64,000 nt of DNA from Climacteris rufus (GCA_013398175.1 VZRZ01002012.1:1584641-1648640), one strand, 5' to 3'; shown: positions 23,301-38,300, counted from the stretch's first letter. Translations and numbers: made by a program. Notes: generated by a model not told the origin, from the sequence alone.

Positions 23301-26300
23301 ATGCAATTTTCCAAAACAAGGCAGTTACCCCTCTGACTTACTCCTTGTTAAAAATAAGATTGCTGATACAGCCATAAAAGGAGCCAGCCATTTGTAGCCC
23401 TAAGATGCCCTCTTCTGCTGGAATGCCACCAGCATAGAAGCTGGAAATATTAATGGGGCTCATTTCTGCTGCTGAACCAAGCCTCAATTCTGCAGGTTTA
23501 CTTTCATCCACCTGTACAGTTATGATCCTGAAAAAGATAAAGTAGGGAAAACATTCAAAAAGTTCTTAGGCAGTCATTTTCGATGAAAACCTTTCCTATC
23601 AGCCTCAAAAACACCCTCTTCTATTAAATAAAGTTTCCACTGTTTGATAACCCACTTAAACAGTGGAAGACCTTCCTCTTTCGGTGGATTTTAATATGCA
23701 AAGTTTTGTCAAATATCTTTCTAAATTATTTTGCTAGCTGTATTTTTTTCTAATACTATTTAGTATGCTTGTACCCAAGTGCCCAAGCTGTCTAGAGATT
23801 TTGAGAGCTTTTAGCTACACCTCTATCAGTGGCTGTGTGCTGTATAAAATTACCATGTAAATTAGAACATCTGCATTGACAGCAGAAAAACACAGCCCTG
23901 ATTATCACACCTAATAAGCTAGCAAAGGCAATTCCTCAGAGAGTGCAGTGAACTGACCACAGCATGCAGTAATTAAACAGGTAGTACTCTTTGCAGTCAC
24001 GTGTACCTCTTATTCCGAATTAGGATGACAGAGTGTTCTTGTCCATCACTGTATGTTCCATTAGCAGACTGAAGAACTACTTTCCTAGTACTTGCTCTAT
24101 CTCCAGCATTAACATGCACTGCAAGGTGACCACCAATCAGCATGATGGAAAAGAAGGGCTATGGATTAATCAGAGGATTAATTTTTAACCGTAGCTCAAT
24201 TTCACGACACTAATTCACTGTTTAAATACAACATACATGCAAACATTTACCTCTAACCTTGTTATAAAATTTTGAATGAAACTCTAAGACTAGTTTTTTA
24301 TGCCACCCACACCTCTTAGAGACAGGAAATTGTAAGACTTTTGTAAGCCTTTGGACTACAAAAGCTCTAACTGTCCACCACATACATGATAGCAACTTGA
24401 CTTGATTTTACAAAATAAAAATGGCAAAAATAACCCACCAAAAATCTTTGTTTTCAGTACTTGCCAAGTGTGCTTGTCTTCGCCGTCGTTTTTCCAGTCC
24501 TCTGCTAAGTCCAGCAATGATGATGCCACTGCTGTTCTTTGTAGCAAAAGTTGCCATGAGTTCTGATTCTGGGCTTAAGGACTTAGGTGACAACTCAATA
24601 TATCCGTTGTTCATGATGCTCACACTGCGAATAGGCTATTTTAAGAAAAACAGAAGTAATTACTGAATTTGTCCCTACATAATGTCCAGTAAGAAAAAGA
24701 AATCAAATAGAGATTAGATTACCTTAGAATTTTTAAAGAACAATCAATTTCAACTCACTGTAAACACTACTATTCACTATTCCATAAAAATAAAGATCAG
24801 CTTACAAAACTTTAAAGTCTCCTACCTCCAGTGCACAGCCTTTTCTTACTCCATATGAATTTCTAAGCAAGTCAAAGGTGGAACGAGATATTTCCAGATT
24901 CTTGATGCATCCCACATACATTCTACTATTAAGACCTTTCCTGAAACACAAAACAAGGCTTTCTTTCCAAGGAGTAGTACTTGAAATCTCCTGGGAGAAA
25001 AGACTAAGTTCTCTTCAATAAGAAAGAAAGAGAGATCTGTTTCAAAGAATGCAGTCAGCCTGGTGTAAGTGAAGGAAGACTGAAGTTTTACTCTTAGGAG
25101 ATACTAAATCTGATCTTAAAATGAGTCAGACAATGTTGTGCCCAAATGGAAACATACAAGTGTGTAATGCTGTGTTTCTAGGTCAGGTCACTTCCCAAAA
25201 CTTTAAGGTGAATCTTGAGCTGAAATATAATGAATTGTGTGAAAGGATAACTGTAGCTGTCTACACAATATTTATTTTTCATTTTTCAAGTCTGGAGGAT
25301 GCCTGATTTGGTTCCAGGTTTAAGTCAGAGAAATCTAAGGCTGTCCTGCCGTAATCCCTTACAGGCTGGTATGCCAGCTAAGATTAACAAGTCTGCACAC
25401 TGTAATAACTGTGAAGAGACCAATACTGTACTAGAATTTACCTTATTGTCAAGAGCTTGCAGAAAGTTTAATTAGATTTTCTCTTGCCGTATTTATCCTT
25501 TCACAGTGAAGCCAGTGGAAGAAATGTGACTTTGCAAGTTCAGCATGGATGTGCAATACAAAAAACCACCCATAAACTAGAGACATGCTATAAAATATTT
25601 ATCTGCAATGTTTGCTGTTGATCTATTCACAGTAGTTTCTCCTCTGTTCCAAGTTACAAGAATTCTGAAGTAGAACTTTTATCCTTAAGCACAGTTTTCC
25701 CATAAATGCCAGCTGGGAAACGTAAGGCCCACACAGGGAGAGATCAAAGGAGCATCACTGCAGGCAGCAGTGCTGAATGCTTGCCCCAAAGAGCAGGGGG
25801 CTGCTGTGGCAGCTGCTGTGGGGGAAATCACCCTTGGAGGGGGAAAACAAAATTACCTATGATCTGAACTGCAGCATCAGACCTACCAGTGAAAAGCAGC
25901 ATACTACAGTTTGAAGTCAAAGGACAGATTTCAGGCAACACTGATTTTTCTCTAATTTCAGTGGAGATAGTTTGTAAAAGTCTTTCCCTCTCCTTACAAG
26001 AGTCTTAGCAAAGGTGCAAAAGTAAGAGAGTTCACCTCAGAGGCCTTGTTCTTGGCAGCCCACCAATGAAGATTGGGTCCTTATCAGAGCGGTTCAGGTC
26101 TGAGGCAACTCCAGGAGATTCTCCTTGCTTGGTTTCTTTATAATTAAGGTTATAGGCATCCATGACTGCCAAAATTCCTGCAAAGAAAAGAGAGTAAAGA
26201 TCTGGAGAAGAACATGAATACACATTCTTCCATTTTTGCAACCTTGTCCGTGATAAAGGAAAATGTATTCATTGACTTGGACATGTATGGACAGTCTTCT

Positions 26301-29300
26301 TATTTTTAGAATGATTAATTTATTGAACTTCCAGCTATTCTGTTAATCTCATTCATTCTTCTCTGCCAAAACCAAATCTGGAGAAGTCTACAGGAATATG
26401 AGAATATGAGAATATGTTATAGCTATTAACACATACTATTTTAATGCATTACTGCCCAAACACAAGCCCCCAAAAACTGTTGCACTAGGTACTATTAAAA
26501 CACAGAAAAAAAACCCATAGACCCTGATCTACAGAGTTGGACAGAGATCTTTCAGTCTTTAGAGACCGGTGGTATGTTTTTGTCTGTCAGTTTCTGCACT
26601 ACCTGCTCTTAATAAGATGTGCTAAACCAAGCACAAGATTTACACTTGGTCCTTCTAATAGGTGTGGCTGCTAAAGACACTGCACTGGAAGTGATCAGAT
26701 TTGCTTGCAGTGATGTTCCCTGCAGCTATCTCAGATATTTATATTTGTAAATATGCAGACACCTGTTTTTTTCAGTCTGCAGCCTACCTTGCTTCTTGTT
26801 CCGATTGAATGAGATTTTATACCACGTTCCATTGTTGTAACGATTTTCTGTTGTAAGAGCGAGAGGTCCTGAACCAAGATCGACAGTCAGCCTCACTTTG
26901 CCGTCAACAAGCTCGAGGGACAAGAAATCTCTCTGAGAAGAAGAAAAAAAACCCCAAACCAAAACAGGTTACAAACAAAGAACAGATTACATTCCTGGAA
27001 ACAAAATCTTCGAAAAGAATGCATCCCTGGTTTTGTGTGAAAAGGCCCAAGATGCTCATCTTCACTATATTTAGGAAAATAAAGTTACAAGTACCTCACA
27101 AGGTTTTGTTTTGTTGTTAATTCTTACTTTAATGCATCATGAGCTTTGATTACTCAGAAGAATAAGGGTTAAATAACAAAGTCACATTTTCTTTTGTTTG
27201 GACAACATTGAAAGTAATTTGATTTGACTGTCAGCATAATGATCAAACACTACAATGTTCTTTCTGCAAGAAGCAAAGATCTCCCTCATATAGTAAAAAA
27301 GGCTTTCTGCATTGCATTAAAAGTGCCCCCTCTGAACTGTAAAGCTTAAATCAGGTATCATTGTGCAATGTATTCAGGCAGTAAGTACATAAAGCAAATG
27401 AATAATGCAGTGACTCCAAAACATCTGTATCCAAACAAAGCTTTTCCCTCCTTCAGGAAAAGAAAACCACCATCTAAGTATGCAGTAAACTGCATGACAT
27501 AACAGTGAAGGTCTGCTGATGGGTCTGGGTTATATTGCTTTTGCAGGGAGTTTTATTTAATTTATTTCCGTCTACTGAATTTCCATCCTAGGGATTTAAT
27601 TCAATATGGTTTTTCAATCTTCTCCAATCTCAGTTCCAAAACATTTTACATTCTGAAAAGATTCCTCCAAGTTAACAAAACTAGTTTGCTGTCCTTAGTG
27701 TTCCATTTTCTTTTCTTTAGTTAAATAATCATTAGTCTAAAATAACTAATTTTTGGTCTAAAATGAAAACAAATTGCAGAGAATTCTTTTCATTGTTTAA
27801 TTTTGCCCTTAGTATAGGTGAATATTTGCTCAAATTATCTCTAGGGTTATTGTCTTTATCTTTATCTTTGTCTTTATCTTTAGTTATCTCTAGGGTTCTT
27901 GTCTTTATTCCTTTGGATTATGATGCCAATCACAGGTGATAAACTACACAAAAGTAGTAATTTGCCAGTAGCAATTGAAAAATAAAGAAAGCAAGAAACA
28001 ATCAAATAATCTAAACATAGTTTATGACAGTTTAGGAGTCTGATCCATTTCCTTACAGTGCCATTTGAAGCAAGATACAGAAGAAGCCCATTAGGTGAAA
28101 AGGTACTGAAAAATATTATTATCTGAGTCACTGTTGAGCGGAGTGCCTTCTCCACAACTGAATATCCACTGCCATCAAAATGGAATGAAGTGTCCTCATC
28201 CTGTGGGCTACAGAAATAGAAAACCAACTTAAAACTGTTAACTGAACATTTCTGTTTTTCCAGTCATTTTTACATAAAATATAAGAAAAGATAGAGCACA
28301 GAATCACAGAATGCTTTTGGTTGGAAGGGACCTTAAAACCCAACTCATTCCAACCCCCATGCCATGGGGCCAAGAGACCTTCCAGTAGACCAGGTTGCTC
28401 AGAGCCCCATCCAACCTGGCCTTGAAGACTTCCAAGCATGGGGTATCCAACAGCTTTCTCTGGGCAACCTCTTCCAGTGCCTCACCACCCTCACAGTGAA
28501 CAGTTTCTTCATAGTATCTAACTTAAACCTACTCTCAGTTTGAATCCATTCCCCCTTGTCCTGCCACTCCATGCCCTTGTCAATAGTCTCTCCATCATTC
28601 TGGTTGGCTGCCTTCAGGTCCTGCTCACTTGGTGCAGCCCCCAGGCAGCAGGTTTGTAAAGTGTGGGAAGACACTTGAATCTTGATGTTATGAAAACCTG
28701 GAAGATTCCAGCCCAAGGCCACTTTCATCATAGAAACTCACAACACATGATTTAGTCATAGGGAAGGATGCACACAAAGGTAAGTGTTCTTCCTTTATGT
28801 ATTAAAATAAAAACCAAACAAAATAATTTCCTAAGGGAAAAAATAACTGTTACCCTCTTAATTAAAACATGTCATCTATTTATCAAAATGCTTTGCATAA
28901 TTGCACTTACAATACATGTTCCATTAGCCCCTTTCCCTGCAATACACGACTTGTAAAATATATCTCATATAATCAAGTAGCACCCTCTGCTGTTTCTACA
29001 TGAAATATTCTGCAAAAGGGAAAATGGACAAGGATATTTCTTTTCAATTCCTTAAACATAAAAACAGTAAGTCCACAAAAGGTACCAAGCTCAGTAGTTA
29101 CAGTTTTGCAATGCATTTTTTTTTATAAGGCTGCTTTACACTCCTTCTTACCCTAGGAAAGAATAAATTTGTCTTAGGGAAAACTAGTGGAAAGCAAAGA
29201 TTCCAAAATATTTTGGTACACTGGTAGTCCCCACTTCCTAATGCACAAAATAGAGGACAACAATAAATCTCCTCTGAGAAAGTGATTAAAAAAGTAGAGT

Positions 29301-32300
29301 TTGATACAATGAAATTATTTGATACCACTGGCACATTCAGATTAATGTGCTCAAAACTGTAAGTTAATGATCAGTGAAACACTGCAATTTGTCAGAGTCC
29401 CTTAGTTTTTAATTAATGCAAAAATATCATATTACACATGTAAATTATTCGAAACTTATTTTAAAAAGAAAGAGAGTGAGACAAAATACCTTCCAAAGCA
29501 GCCATTGCACTTGCCCTCTCTTTCTATGTAGTTCCAAAGACCAACAGATTTGCCATTCAGGGATGCCTCTCCCATGCACCCTTTAAAATGGGTCACCTTA
29601 ACAGCTGGTGATTTCTGTAAGACCAGAAATACTTCATGAATACAATTAAGTACTCTGAAAATTATGCAGCAATATTTTTGCTTGGTTGTTTTCCTTGAAC
29701 TCTGACTTTGTTAGATATAAATAATAATAAGAGAACAACATGCTTTAGCATAACTATTAACAATTTTCATTCAAATTATAATAGATTAGTACATAAAAAA
29801 GTAAAATAACAATGTCCTTGACCTACTTACATGCCTCATGGCATGGCAAACTAAAAAAAGCTATGAAAGAAGCAAACAAAACCAAATTAACTGTGTAATG
29901 TCTATACATTGTGCATACAACAGCCTGTCCTGGTTAAAACTTTATGCAAAAATTTCCAGGGAAAATTAACTTCAGGATACTAGAATGCCCTTAGAGCATC
30001 TTTGCTTTATGCTCAGAGTACCTGCCATTTCTTGATGAAGTAACCAAATCATGCAATTACTTTTACCACAAAAGTATTTCTCAAACATGTTAAAAACAAT
30101 TAACAGAAGGCTGATCTCAGAATTTAACCTTGATTTGCCCTCCAAGTCCTCCGATAAACATTAGGGTTGACTTGTTAACATCCAGTATGCTGGCTGCCCC
30201 TGGAGAGGTTGCAGATTTAGGTGAAGGCTTCTGATTGGAGTTCATTTCCTCTATGCTGAGTGTACCTGTTTTTCCAAACCTGCCAAAATACAAATACTAA
30301 TAAATAGCCTTATAAATCACCAGGCTTCATCAACACATATTACTGGCTTCTCTTTCTAAGGACAAGAAAAATCTTGTCACTGAAAAACTCAGAGGATGAT
30401 TTGTGCACAACACTTGTGACATTCTCATTTTAATTACCTGGTGGCATGTATTCTGTGCCATTTGTTATTGTCAATTTGAAAATCAGGGTATTCCACTCTT
30501 GTTGATCCAGAGCCCAAATCCCAAAGAAGAGCTACCTTACCACGCCGCATCTCCACTGCCAGGAAGTCTGTCTGAAAAACAGCAGGGCTTATTCTAATAC
30601 ATGGCATCAAACCTGTATTTTCACCAGTAACATGGAGAAAGTCTTTCCAGATTCACATTCCTACCTTCCATATTACAGGAGTTGACTTTTAGCAAAATCA
30701 GGCTGGGTAAGCTTTCACTCACTTTTAATCAGACAAAACCCCCTCAGGTTATACACAAGTAGGTGAATGTTTTCTTTACACATAAATAAAAAGATGAGGT
30801 ACACACGTAATAGAAATGCACACTTCTGAGTGTCTGTGATTTACCAGTCTGTGAAAAAGCACAAACTATCACAGGACAGTGTGCCATAAGGAGCTAATAG
30901 CTGTGCATTTATTGGGATTACCAATGGAATGAAGAGGAGGGCAATGTGACAGGGAGCCATTATGCTCCTTTTCAAGTGGGTGAATGCACCATGCTCATGA
31001 GGGCCAGCTTCAAGTTGTTTAGCTTAGAATCGTTTTATATACTCCAGCATGCTGCATGAAAGCATCACAGAGGATGTTACACTCCATGAGGTTAATGCAC
31101 AACACAGGAAAAGGAAGGGTGAGTTCCATGACAGGGCCAAGAAGCAATGCTAAGGAATCAGGTGCTTTTATTCTCTACCTTGGAGAATCTCTGGAATCAT
31201 CTAAACCACAAAAATACTTCCACCCCTAGCAAACACATTTGTCTTCAAGGGGCCTCACCTGGTTACTTAGTTTGAAATAAAGTATGAAAAAACTTACCTA
31301 TGGTCACTTAAAACTTTAGACTACCATCACCTTCACTGAATGTACTTACCTTTCCATTGCTACCCAAGTAGAAGAGGAGGTTATCTGGCTCAGCAGTTTT
31401 TACATTGAGCGTTAAGGTGTTGTAATTTGTAGATGAAATTTGGGGTTGGTAGGCACGAATGCAATCTCTGTCTGCTGATACTGCAACTTTAATCTGGAGG
31501 GAAAAGAAGAAAATGGAATCTAAACAAGTCTCAGTGTACCCAGCACATATTTCTGGAATATGTACATAGCTTCTGACCAATAAATGCAAGCCTTTTGCTG
31601 AGATATTGACATAAAATCTAGATATTGCTACCTGGGTTAGTTCTTTGCAATCTTCTAGGTATCACTTGACAAAGAAATTCACAATTGAAAAGAATGAAAT
31701 CTGTCTTAACACACTCACTCAGTTAGGAGCTTTGAAGTCAGTAAATTAAACTATTCAAATACCTCAGAGAATAACAAAAAAATCTTGGGTTAGAATATAT
31801 ATCAGTAATATATATATAGAATAACTCCAAGCAACTTCATAGTGTATAATATCAGAAAATAAAGATACAGAAATTAATAATATTTTTAAAATAAAGGAAA
31901 CCATTTCTAGTCTATGTTGAGACAATTTTTTTAAACAAATTTAAAAGGCAGTTTGCAATAATTCTGGTTATTTCAAAGTTATTTGTGAATATGTTACAGG
32001 TTCGACTTTTTTAAGACTAAACAAATTAATATTCCTGTTGTCATATCACTAACTCTATTGACCACTGTCTAGTAAACTGCTATGACATTGATTCAAGGTA
32101 AATGAAGCCAAACTCCAAGCAACTTCATAGTGTAATGACAGAAAACATATTTTAACAACAAAAAAGCCTCTAACTCCATCGACTTCATGGAATATGCCTG
32201 TAACTACTAAATGCATACAGCACACAAGTATGTATGCATCTGGACACAGATACAAAAAGTTTCTCTTGTGTAGTAAAAATTTACAAGAAAAAACAACACA

Positions 32301-35300
32301 AACCAAAAAACCAACCAAAAGAAAAAAAAAAGCCCAAAAAGCCCCCAAAACAAACAAACTCCCCAAATTGGAAAAAGGGATTTTGCTAATACTTGTTTTC
32401 ACCTTTTCAAGAATCTCTGTGGCTTATGACACCTCAGAAAATACCATTCCCTTTTTTCTGCAGTGGATTCATTAAGGTTCAGTAGACTGTGACAGAGAAG
32501 CAATAACCATATAATTAAGAAGATTTTCAGAAAGAAGTGAGGGCCTTTTTTTTCTTAAACAAAACCTCCCTAAACCTTACAACAACATACCCACACTAAA
32601 GTCAAAGGCATACCAGAAATGACTCATTGCAAAGTAATTTTGACAATGCTCTCACAGTCTAATGAGGTCCATAGTACAGCTGATTCACTTTTGCTGTCTT
32701 TAAGGGAGAAGGAGAGATTTAAAAACAAGGGTACTATCTGTCTTGAAGCATTCTTGATGCACAGATGCTTCTTGCAAAGAGCATATAGACATGACAGGCC
32801 ATAGATGGCAAATTTACTGATGGAGCCAACACTCTTGACAAAAAGATTTTAATGGTACTTGATGTTATATGGAGGCACCCCACATCAATCTCTTGTACTA
32901 AAGAGAATAGCAGTACCATCCTCCAAACTCATAAAAATTTCTCATGACTGCTTTCTGACATACTGTATTTTGTTATTTTTATAGGATTCAGGAGGAAATA
33001 GTAGATAAATTACTACCTAGTTGTTCTGACAAACTCACAAGTACAATAAGAAACTTGTTGCTAAAACCTTAAAATGTACCAACAGTTCTGCCAGTATGAT
33101 TTTAGCATCAGTCAGTGCTCTTCGGACTCCACTGAGACTCCACAGCAACCAGCTACCTTGACAGTAAATTTCAGGCTCCTTATCTCAAAGAACCTCCCTG
33201 CTGGAAGTGAAAGTGAAGTCAGTTAAATCTGAGATGATGGAACTTACAGAAGCTGCCTGCTTGCGGGCCTGGCTGATGAGCTCTTTAATTTCAGACAGGT
33301 TTCTCTTCAAGTTCTCCTCTAGCCTTTTCAAAGGTTTGAGTCTATCCAATAAAAGACTTGCTTGTGCTTCGACTTCTTTAACTTGTTTTTCAGCTGTGAA
33401 AGCTGTGAAAACATAAAAGAAATGTTGAAGCAGGGTGAAAGCAAAATGCACTATTCATTGCTAAAATTTTAGCCAGGGTAGTCAATTTCTTATCATTTTG
33501 GTTTCAGCAATTTTAAACATCAGTAAAGGAATATACATCCCATGTGAATCCTCTAAAAGTCTTTTAAAGAAAGTTAGCATATTTTTATTAAGAAGAAACT
33601 TTCAGTCCATCAGACTCATATTTAATGCCTGTTAAATTGAATATTAGTACTGCTTCTGCAAGTAGTGACATTTCTATAGAGTAATGAGGCAGCAAACTTA
33701 CCAGCTTTTGATGAATCAGTTATAAGTTCACTTGTTTTCCTCAAAGTGTCATTCACTTGGGACAATACAGAAGATGTATTCATTAGCTTTTGACTGAAAT
33801 CCCCGAAGTGACTTAAGCCCACCACAGCACTTGTGTTTGCAGACATTGCCAGCTCTTTCACTCCAAGTATGTGTTTCCTTGTATCTGAAACACAGTTCCC
33901 AGGTTAAAAAAAATTCACATACATACCTGTGACTAACAAATGCCTGGCTTCATAACAGCAGCTGCAAACATAGTCAAAATACTAGAAATGCTGTTAGTTA
34001 CATTCCTGTCTTAGTAAGAATTGACTTTTTGTTGGTTTGGGGAACTTGATTCTGCCTACCTAAACAGGAAGATTGTACAAATACACCAGGCTCACAGTGT
34101 TTAAGTTCCCTAAATGAGTGTTGGCACCCAGAGACGCTCATCTGAGCCTTAAGTTTTGAATCCTATGAAAAGCTGGTGAGGCAGAAGGTCTATTACACCC
34201 TCTGTTTTGGGTTACAATCACCTGTATACTGAATGCACCACTCTCAATATCAGCCTGCCCCTTACACCCTTTGCCCACAATAGTGGAAGATGCTGCAGCT
34301 GCCTCAAGAGGCACAAGTTAGACCTTCAAGGAACCTTCTTCACCACCAGCCCCTCCACAGAGGGCAATGCCACTATGAATCTCTGCCCAGATAAAGAAAA
34401 AGAGACAGCTTAAAGAGATGTAACAACAAAGCTGAAATCAAACAATGTGAAGCTGTGAGTCAAGAAGCACACTCCTGTGATTTTAATAATGCCTTCATTT
34501 TCAAGGTGTAGCTTTATGTTAGATAGCATCCTGCAATTCATATCCAGTGCAGCTTTATCCCTAATATCACCCTTTAGCATGAACTGTCTCAACTGCAAAA
34601 TGGGTATTTTAAGGCTTTGAACTTAGCATTCTCACCCAGATACACAGCAGAACCAAAGAACTCTGACAAGAGGTCTTTATCAGTGTTTTTCTAACTAAAC
34701 ATTATTAAGGTTGGCAAAGTATTTCAGGCCTTCTTATTCACAGCTTCAAAGTAGTTTTCTCCATTACTTTCCACAAACTTAGGTATTGCCTTTACTCAAA
34801 TTAATGACTAAAAAAAGAGGAATTCTATCGGTTTGGAAAAGCACAGAAAATAAATTTTTTTCAGTTAAATGAAGTCAGGATTTACAACAAGAAAACATTT
34901 ACATACAGACTGTAAAATTCACAGTGTAGTAAAAACAATTTTGAAAATAATAAAGTGAAATCTCACAGTTCCATACATAAGTTTCTCTGCATGTGGGATT
35001 AAATATTCTAGAACTTCACTCTCATTTCCTATCAGTGTAATTATATTTACAGCAATGTGAAATGTGAATCAGACTACAGACCTTATATTATAACCCAGTT
35101 ATGTTTAATGGGTTTACCAAAAAGAATGTAAAATATTTAGGATGCTGAATGAAGTCTGCAAGATAGTTTATTGCTAGGTCTCTACAATCAGACAATGAAC
35201 AGGGTTTTATTACAATTGTACTAGACAGTTCTGTAATAAGGAGAATATCAATATAAATTTCACTTACTGTTAGGCAATACTCTGAGTGTCAACAGAGAAT

Positions 35301-38300
35301 CATTAAGTTGGTTGACAATTTTATTAGTACTTTCCTGAATCTTTTCTACCTTTTTGCTCAACCCACTCAATCCAAATAAAAGTCCTGTTGAAAGAAATAA
35401 CATATGCATAAACAAATACCATACAACCCACACAAAACCAAAATATAGGGATAACAAGCATTCATTTATCTAATCAATTAGAACTTTTTTTCCCCCAACA
35501 GAAAGAGTATTTTATAAACAGGAATGCAAAATGAATGAAATATGAATAGATAAGCCCCTATGGGCACTGTACCATTCAAAGCAACCCTTTTTGGCCAATT
35601 CCATGAGACTGAATTGGTAGAAACATAGTGAGGAAAAGGCTATAAATTAAAATTATTCCATGGTTATGGACTCTAACATTATTGTGTTTTTCACATTTTA
35701 TGCTATCTAACAGGAGCAAAAAAAGTGGGGTTTTTTCTAAATATTTGTGATCTGTTTGCGGAATCCTCTCACTAGAAATAAAAGTATGTAGAACAGAAGG
35801 AATGAAAAAAGAATATAATTCTGTCCAAGTTACATAAAATTAATACATATTTGCAAACTGTTGTCATTGAAAGACAAGACCATTTTACAGTTACAGTTTA
35901 TCTCTGTGCCACATTCACTTTCTGTCAAGTTTTGTAAAAAATTACACTTAGGGCCTGCTTTTGCATCTACACAAAGTCTTTGTTCAAAATGTTTTTGAAT
36001 TTTCATGGTGTAGACTTCAGTGCCTTGCTTGTCTCTTCAGAGTAATTTAAAAAAAAAGTATTTTTTAATTTAAGGAGACAAAGAAGTTCAGGTTCTTTTT
36101 GTATTTCAGCTGTGTAGAAGGAATAATTATGATTTAAACGTGTCATCTTATATCATCCATGACTTATTAAATAAAAATAAATTAATGAATTTCTTCAAGA
36201 ATTATATTTTTTTCTTTGTCTACTGCACAGTCTCTAATGATTTAGCTCATAAAGTTCGGGTAAAAGACCATTACAAATTTTTCTTATAGGTAAATGAGGT
36301 ATAGTGAAGGCCAAATTTTTACATGCCTACAGAGAAAATAAAAAAAAAACCTATGTGACTCCATACAACATTAATCTTAATTGCATGAAAATATGTACAT
36401 AGTCATATATACATATTTACCTTAGCTTATGCTCATTAAAAAAAAATCACAAAAAAAGCAGATTCTAAAAGACCAAAAAAAGCAGCACAAAACAGAAGAT
36501 AGAAAATAGAAATAGAGGGAGGAATGTGAATTCTATAGAACTAACCATCACTTTTTTTCTTCAGATTTTTAGCTTCATTCTGAGATTTGGAGCTAAGCAG
36601 TAGAGTTTCTTTTCCAAGAAGACTGAAAGATTCCCCTGGCTAAAAAACACAGACATTGAGTTGCCACATATGAAAAACAGAAATTGAGCTGAAAACATTT
36701 AAGTATCTGCAGATACCTACTCTAAGTTTTTGAACATTTTTGTTATTTATGAGGTATTCTATTCATCACCTTTTAAAGCATCAATTAAAAAAACTACAAG
36801 TTGCTATCATTTCTCCAAGAATGTGACATTGAATCTCTGTGTGTTTTAATGACTGTGAAACAACCTACAAAATTCTGGTTTCAACACTGCTAGTAATTCA
36901 GTGTTGTCTTCTGGAACACCAGTAATTTTAGTTCCAGGCCTATTCATATTTCCAGTCTTAGACAATTTAAAGTGAGATATTTCAAAAACCCAGTATTAGA
37001 AGTGTTCTTTTAATCCATTTCTCCAACTGAAAAAATCTGGAAAAATACCTTGAAGGATTCATGGTGTAGAAAGCTTTAATAAGGCAGAGTGTTATATTAA
37101 CAACACAAAATCCCACAAAACAATGTCAACTATTTTGATTACTGTCATGTAAATGTATTATTACACATTTGTAATTGCAGGTAAAAATGTGCATGACAAA
37201 GACATGTAAGGGGGGGAATAGAATAATATGAAACTGGTAAGATCAGACTAGAAAATGTTTCAGTAACAATCTGATAATTTTGAAGGCAGAGGGATGGTAG
37301 ATGAGACACAGACATACATCCTCAACCAAGCAAAATAGCTGTGGTTGGGAAAACCTACACGGAAATGGAAGAGGGATAGGTCAAATATGGAGATGTCTGA
37401 GTAATTCCAAAGGTGGAAAGGAGCACTAGCATTTTGGGAATTCTAAATTCTATGGGAATACATGTCAGATGACTGATAGAAACCCTCATAAAATCCAGTC
37501 CAGTCCAGGTAAACCTGCATTAGACATTGACATTAAAAAGCAAACAAAGCAGCAAAGGGAAAATGGCACTGTGGGAGAGAGAAAAGCAAGGTAAACAGAA
37601 CTTGAAATGTGGTACTATTACTGCCCTGGATTATGGATTCAGAATACAGTATATACCACTCGGTAGGACAGGCTGCCATCAAGGACATGCCTCCACCAAG
37701 AAGACTCAAGTTTCAGCAAGTGCAGAAACTATTAGAACAAATATTCCAAAATGAGAAAGGGAAAGATGTAAATTAAAATACCAATATTGATACTTACTAA
37801 ATCCAAGGGGCCATTCACAACTCTAGATGCATCATCTGCCAAACTCTCACTTCTTTCAATCACACTTTGGACACTAGTGTGGGTGTAGATAGCAGCAGTT
37901 GTGTTCACAGTCACGTTTCTTACTCTAGAGAGACCACTAAACAGAAAATTAACAAGCAATTCTGTTTTCAGTCTTCAATAATAACATCCACATCTTTCCA
38001 GAATACAAGATGCACTAAAAAAAAAAAATGAGCACACCTTGCCAAATGTTGCATGCAGGTCTTTAAATTCATTATTTTGAATTCAATAAATCACTTAAAA
38101 GGTTTTCAATTATATTTTTTTTCTGTTTTGTCAAGAATTGCTCAGTGTTACTCAGAGCAACATTGTGTGTTCTCAAACTTAAAATACATGTCAATTTTCC
38201 AATCTGATACGATTTAACTTTTAACACCTATCTGCTGACTTTAAAAGACAAAACAACAAGCTTCCTAGAAGGATTCCTAGGAGAGGAGTAACAGGAGTGA

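Larger units (their letters stand above)
31494..33247 (-). other. LAMA1: LAMA1 intron, 1.75 kb, between coiled coil and LG1
   Basis: Holds the 23-bp direct repeat and an A/C-rich tract. No exon recognised. Confidence 0.7.

Noticed and set aside
28201..28203. Acceptor cccacag giving an exon start at 28200
   Set aside because: It breaks the phase with the preceding exon (GGA AG|). The acceptor at 28209-28208 restores the frame and the known SPQ/SSQ residues.
34410..34598. Minus-strand open frame in the coiled-coil region as a missing LAMA1 exon
   Set aside because: Exons 35268-35384 and 33702-33884 join directly with matching phase (AAT split as A|AT), leaving no room for it.
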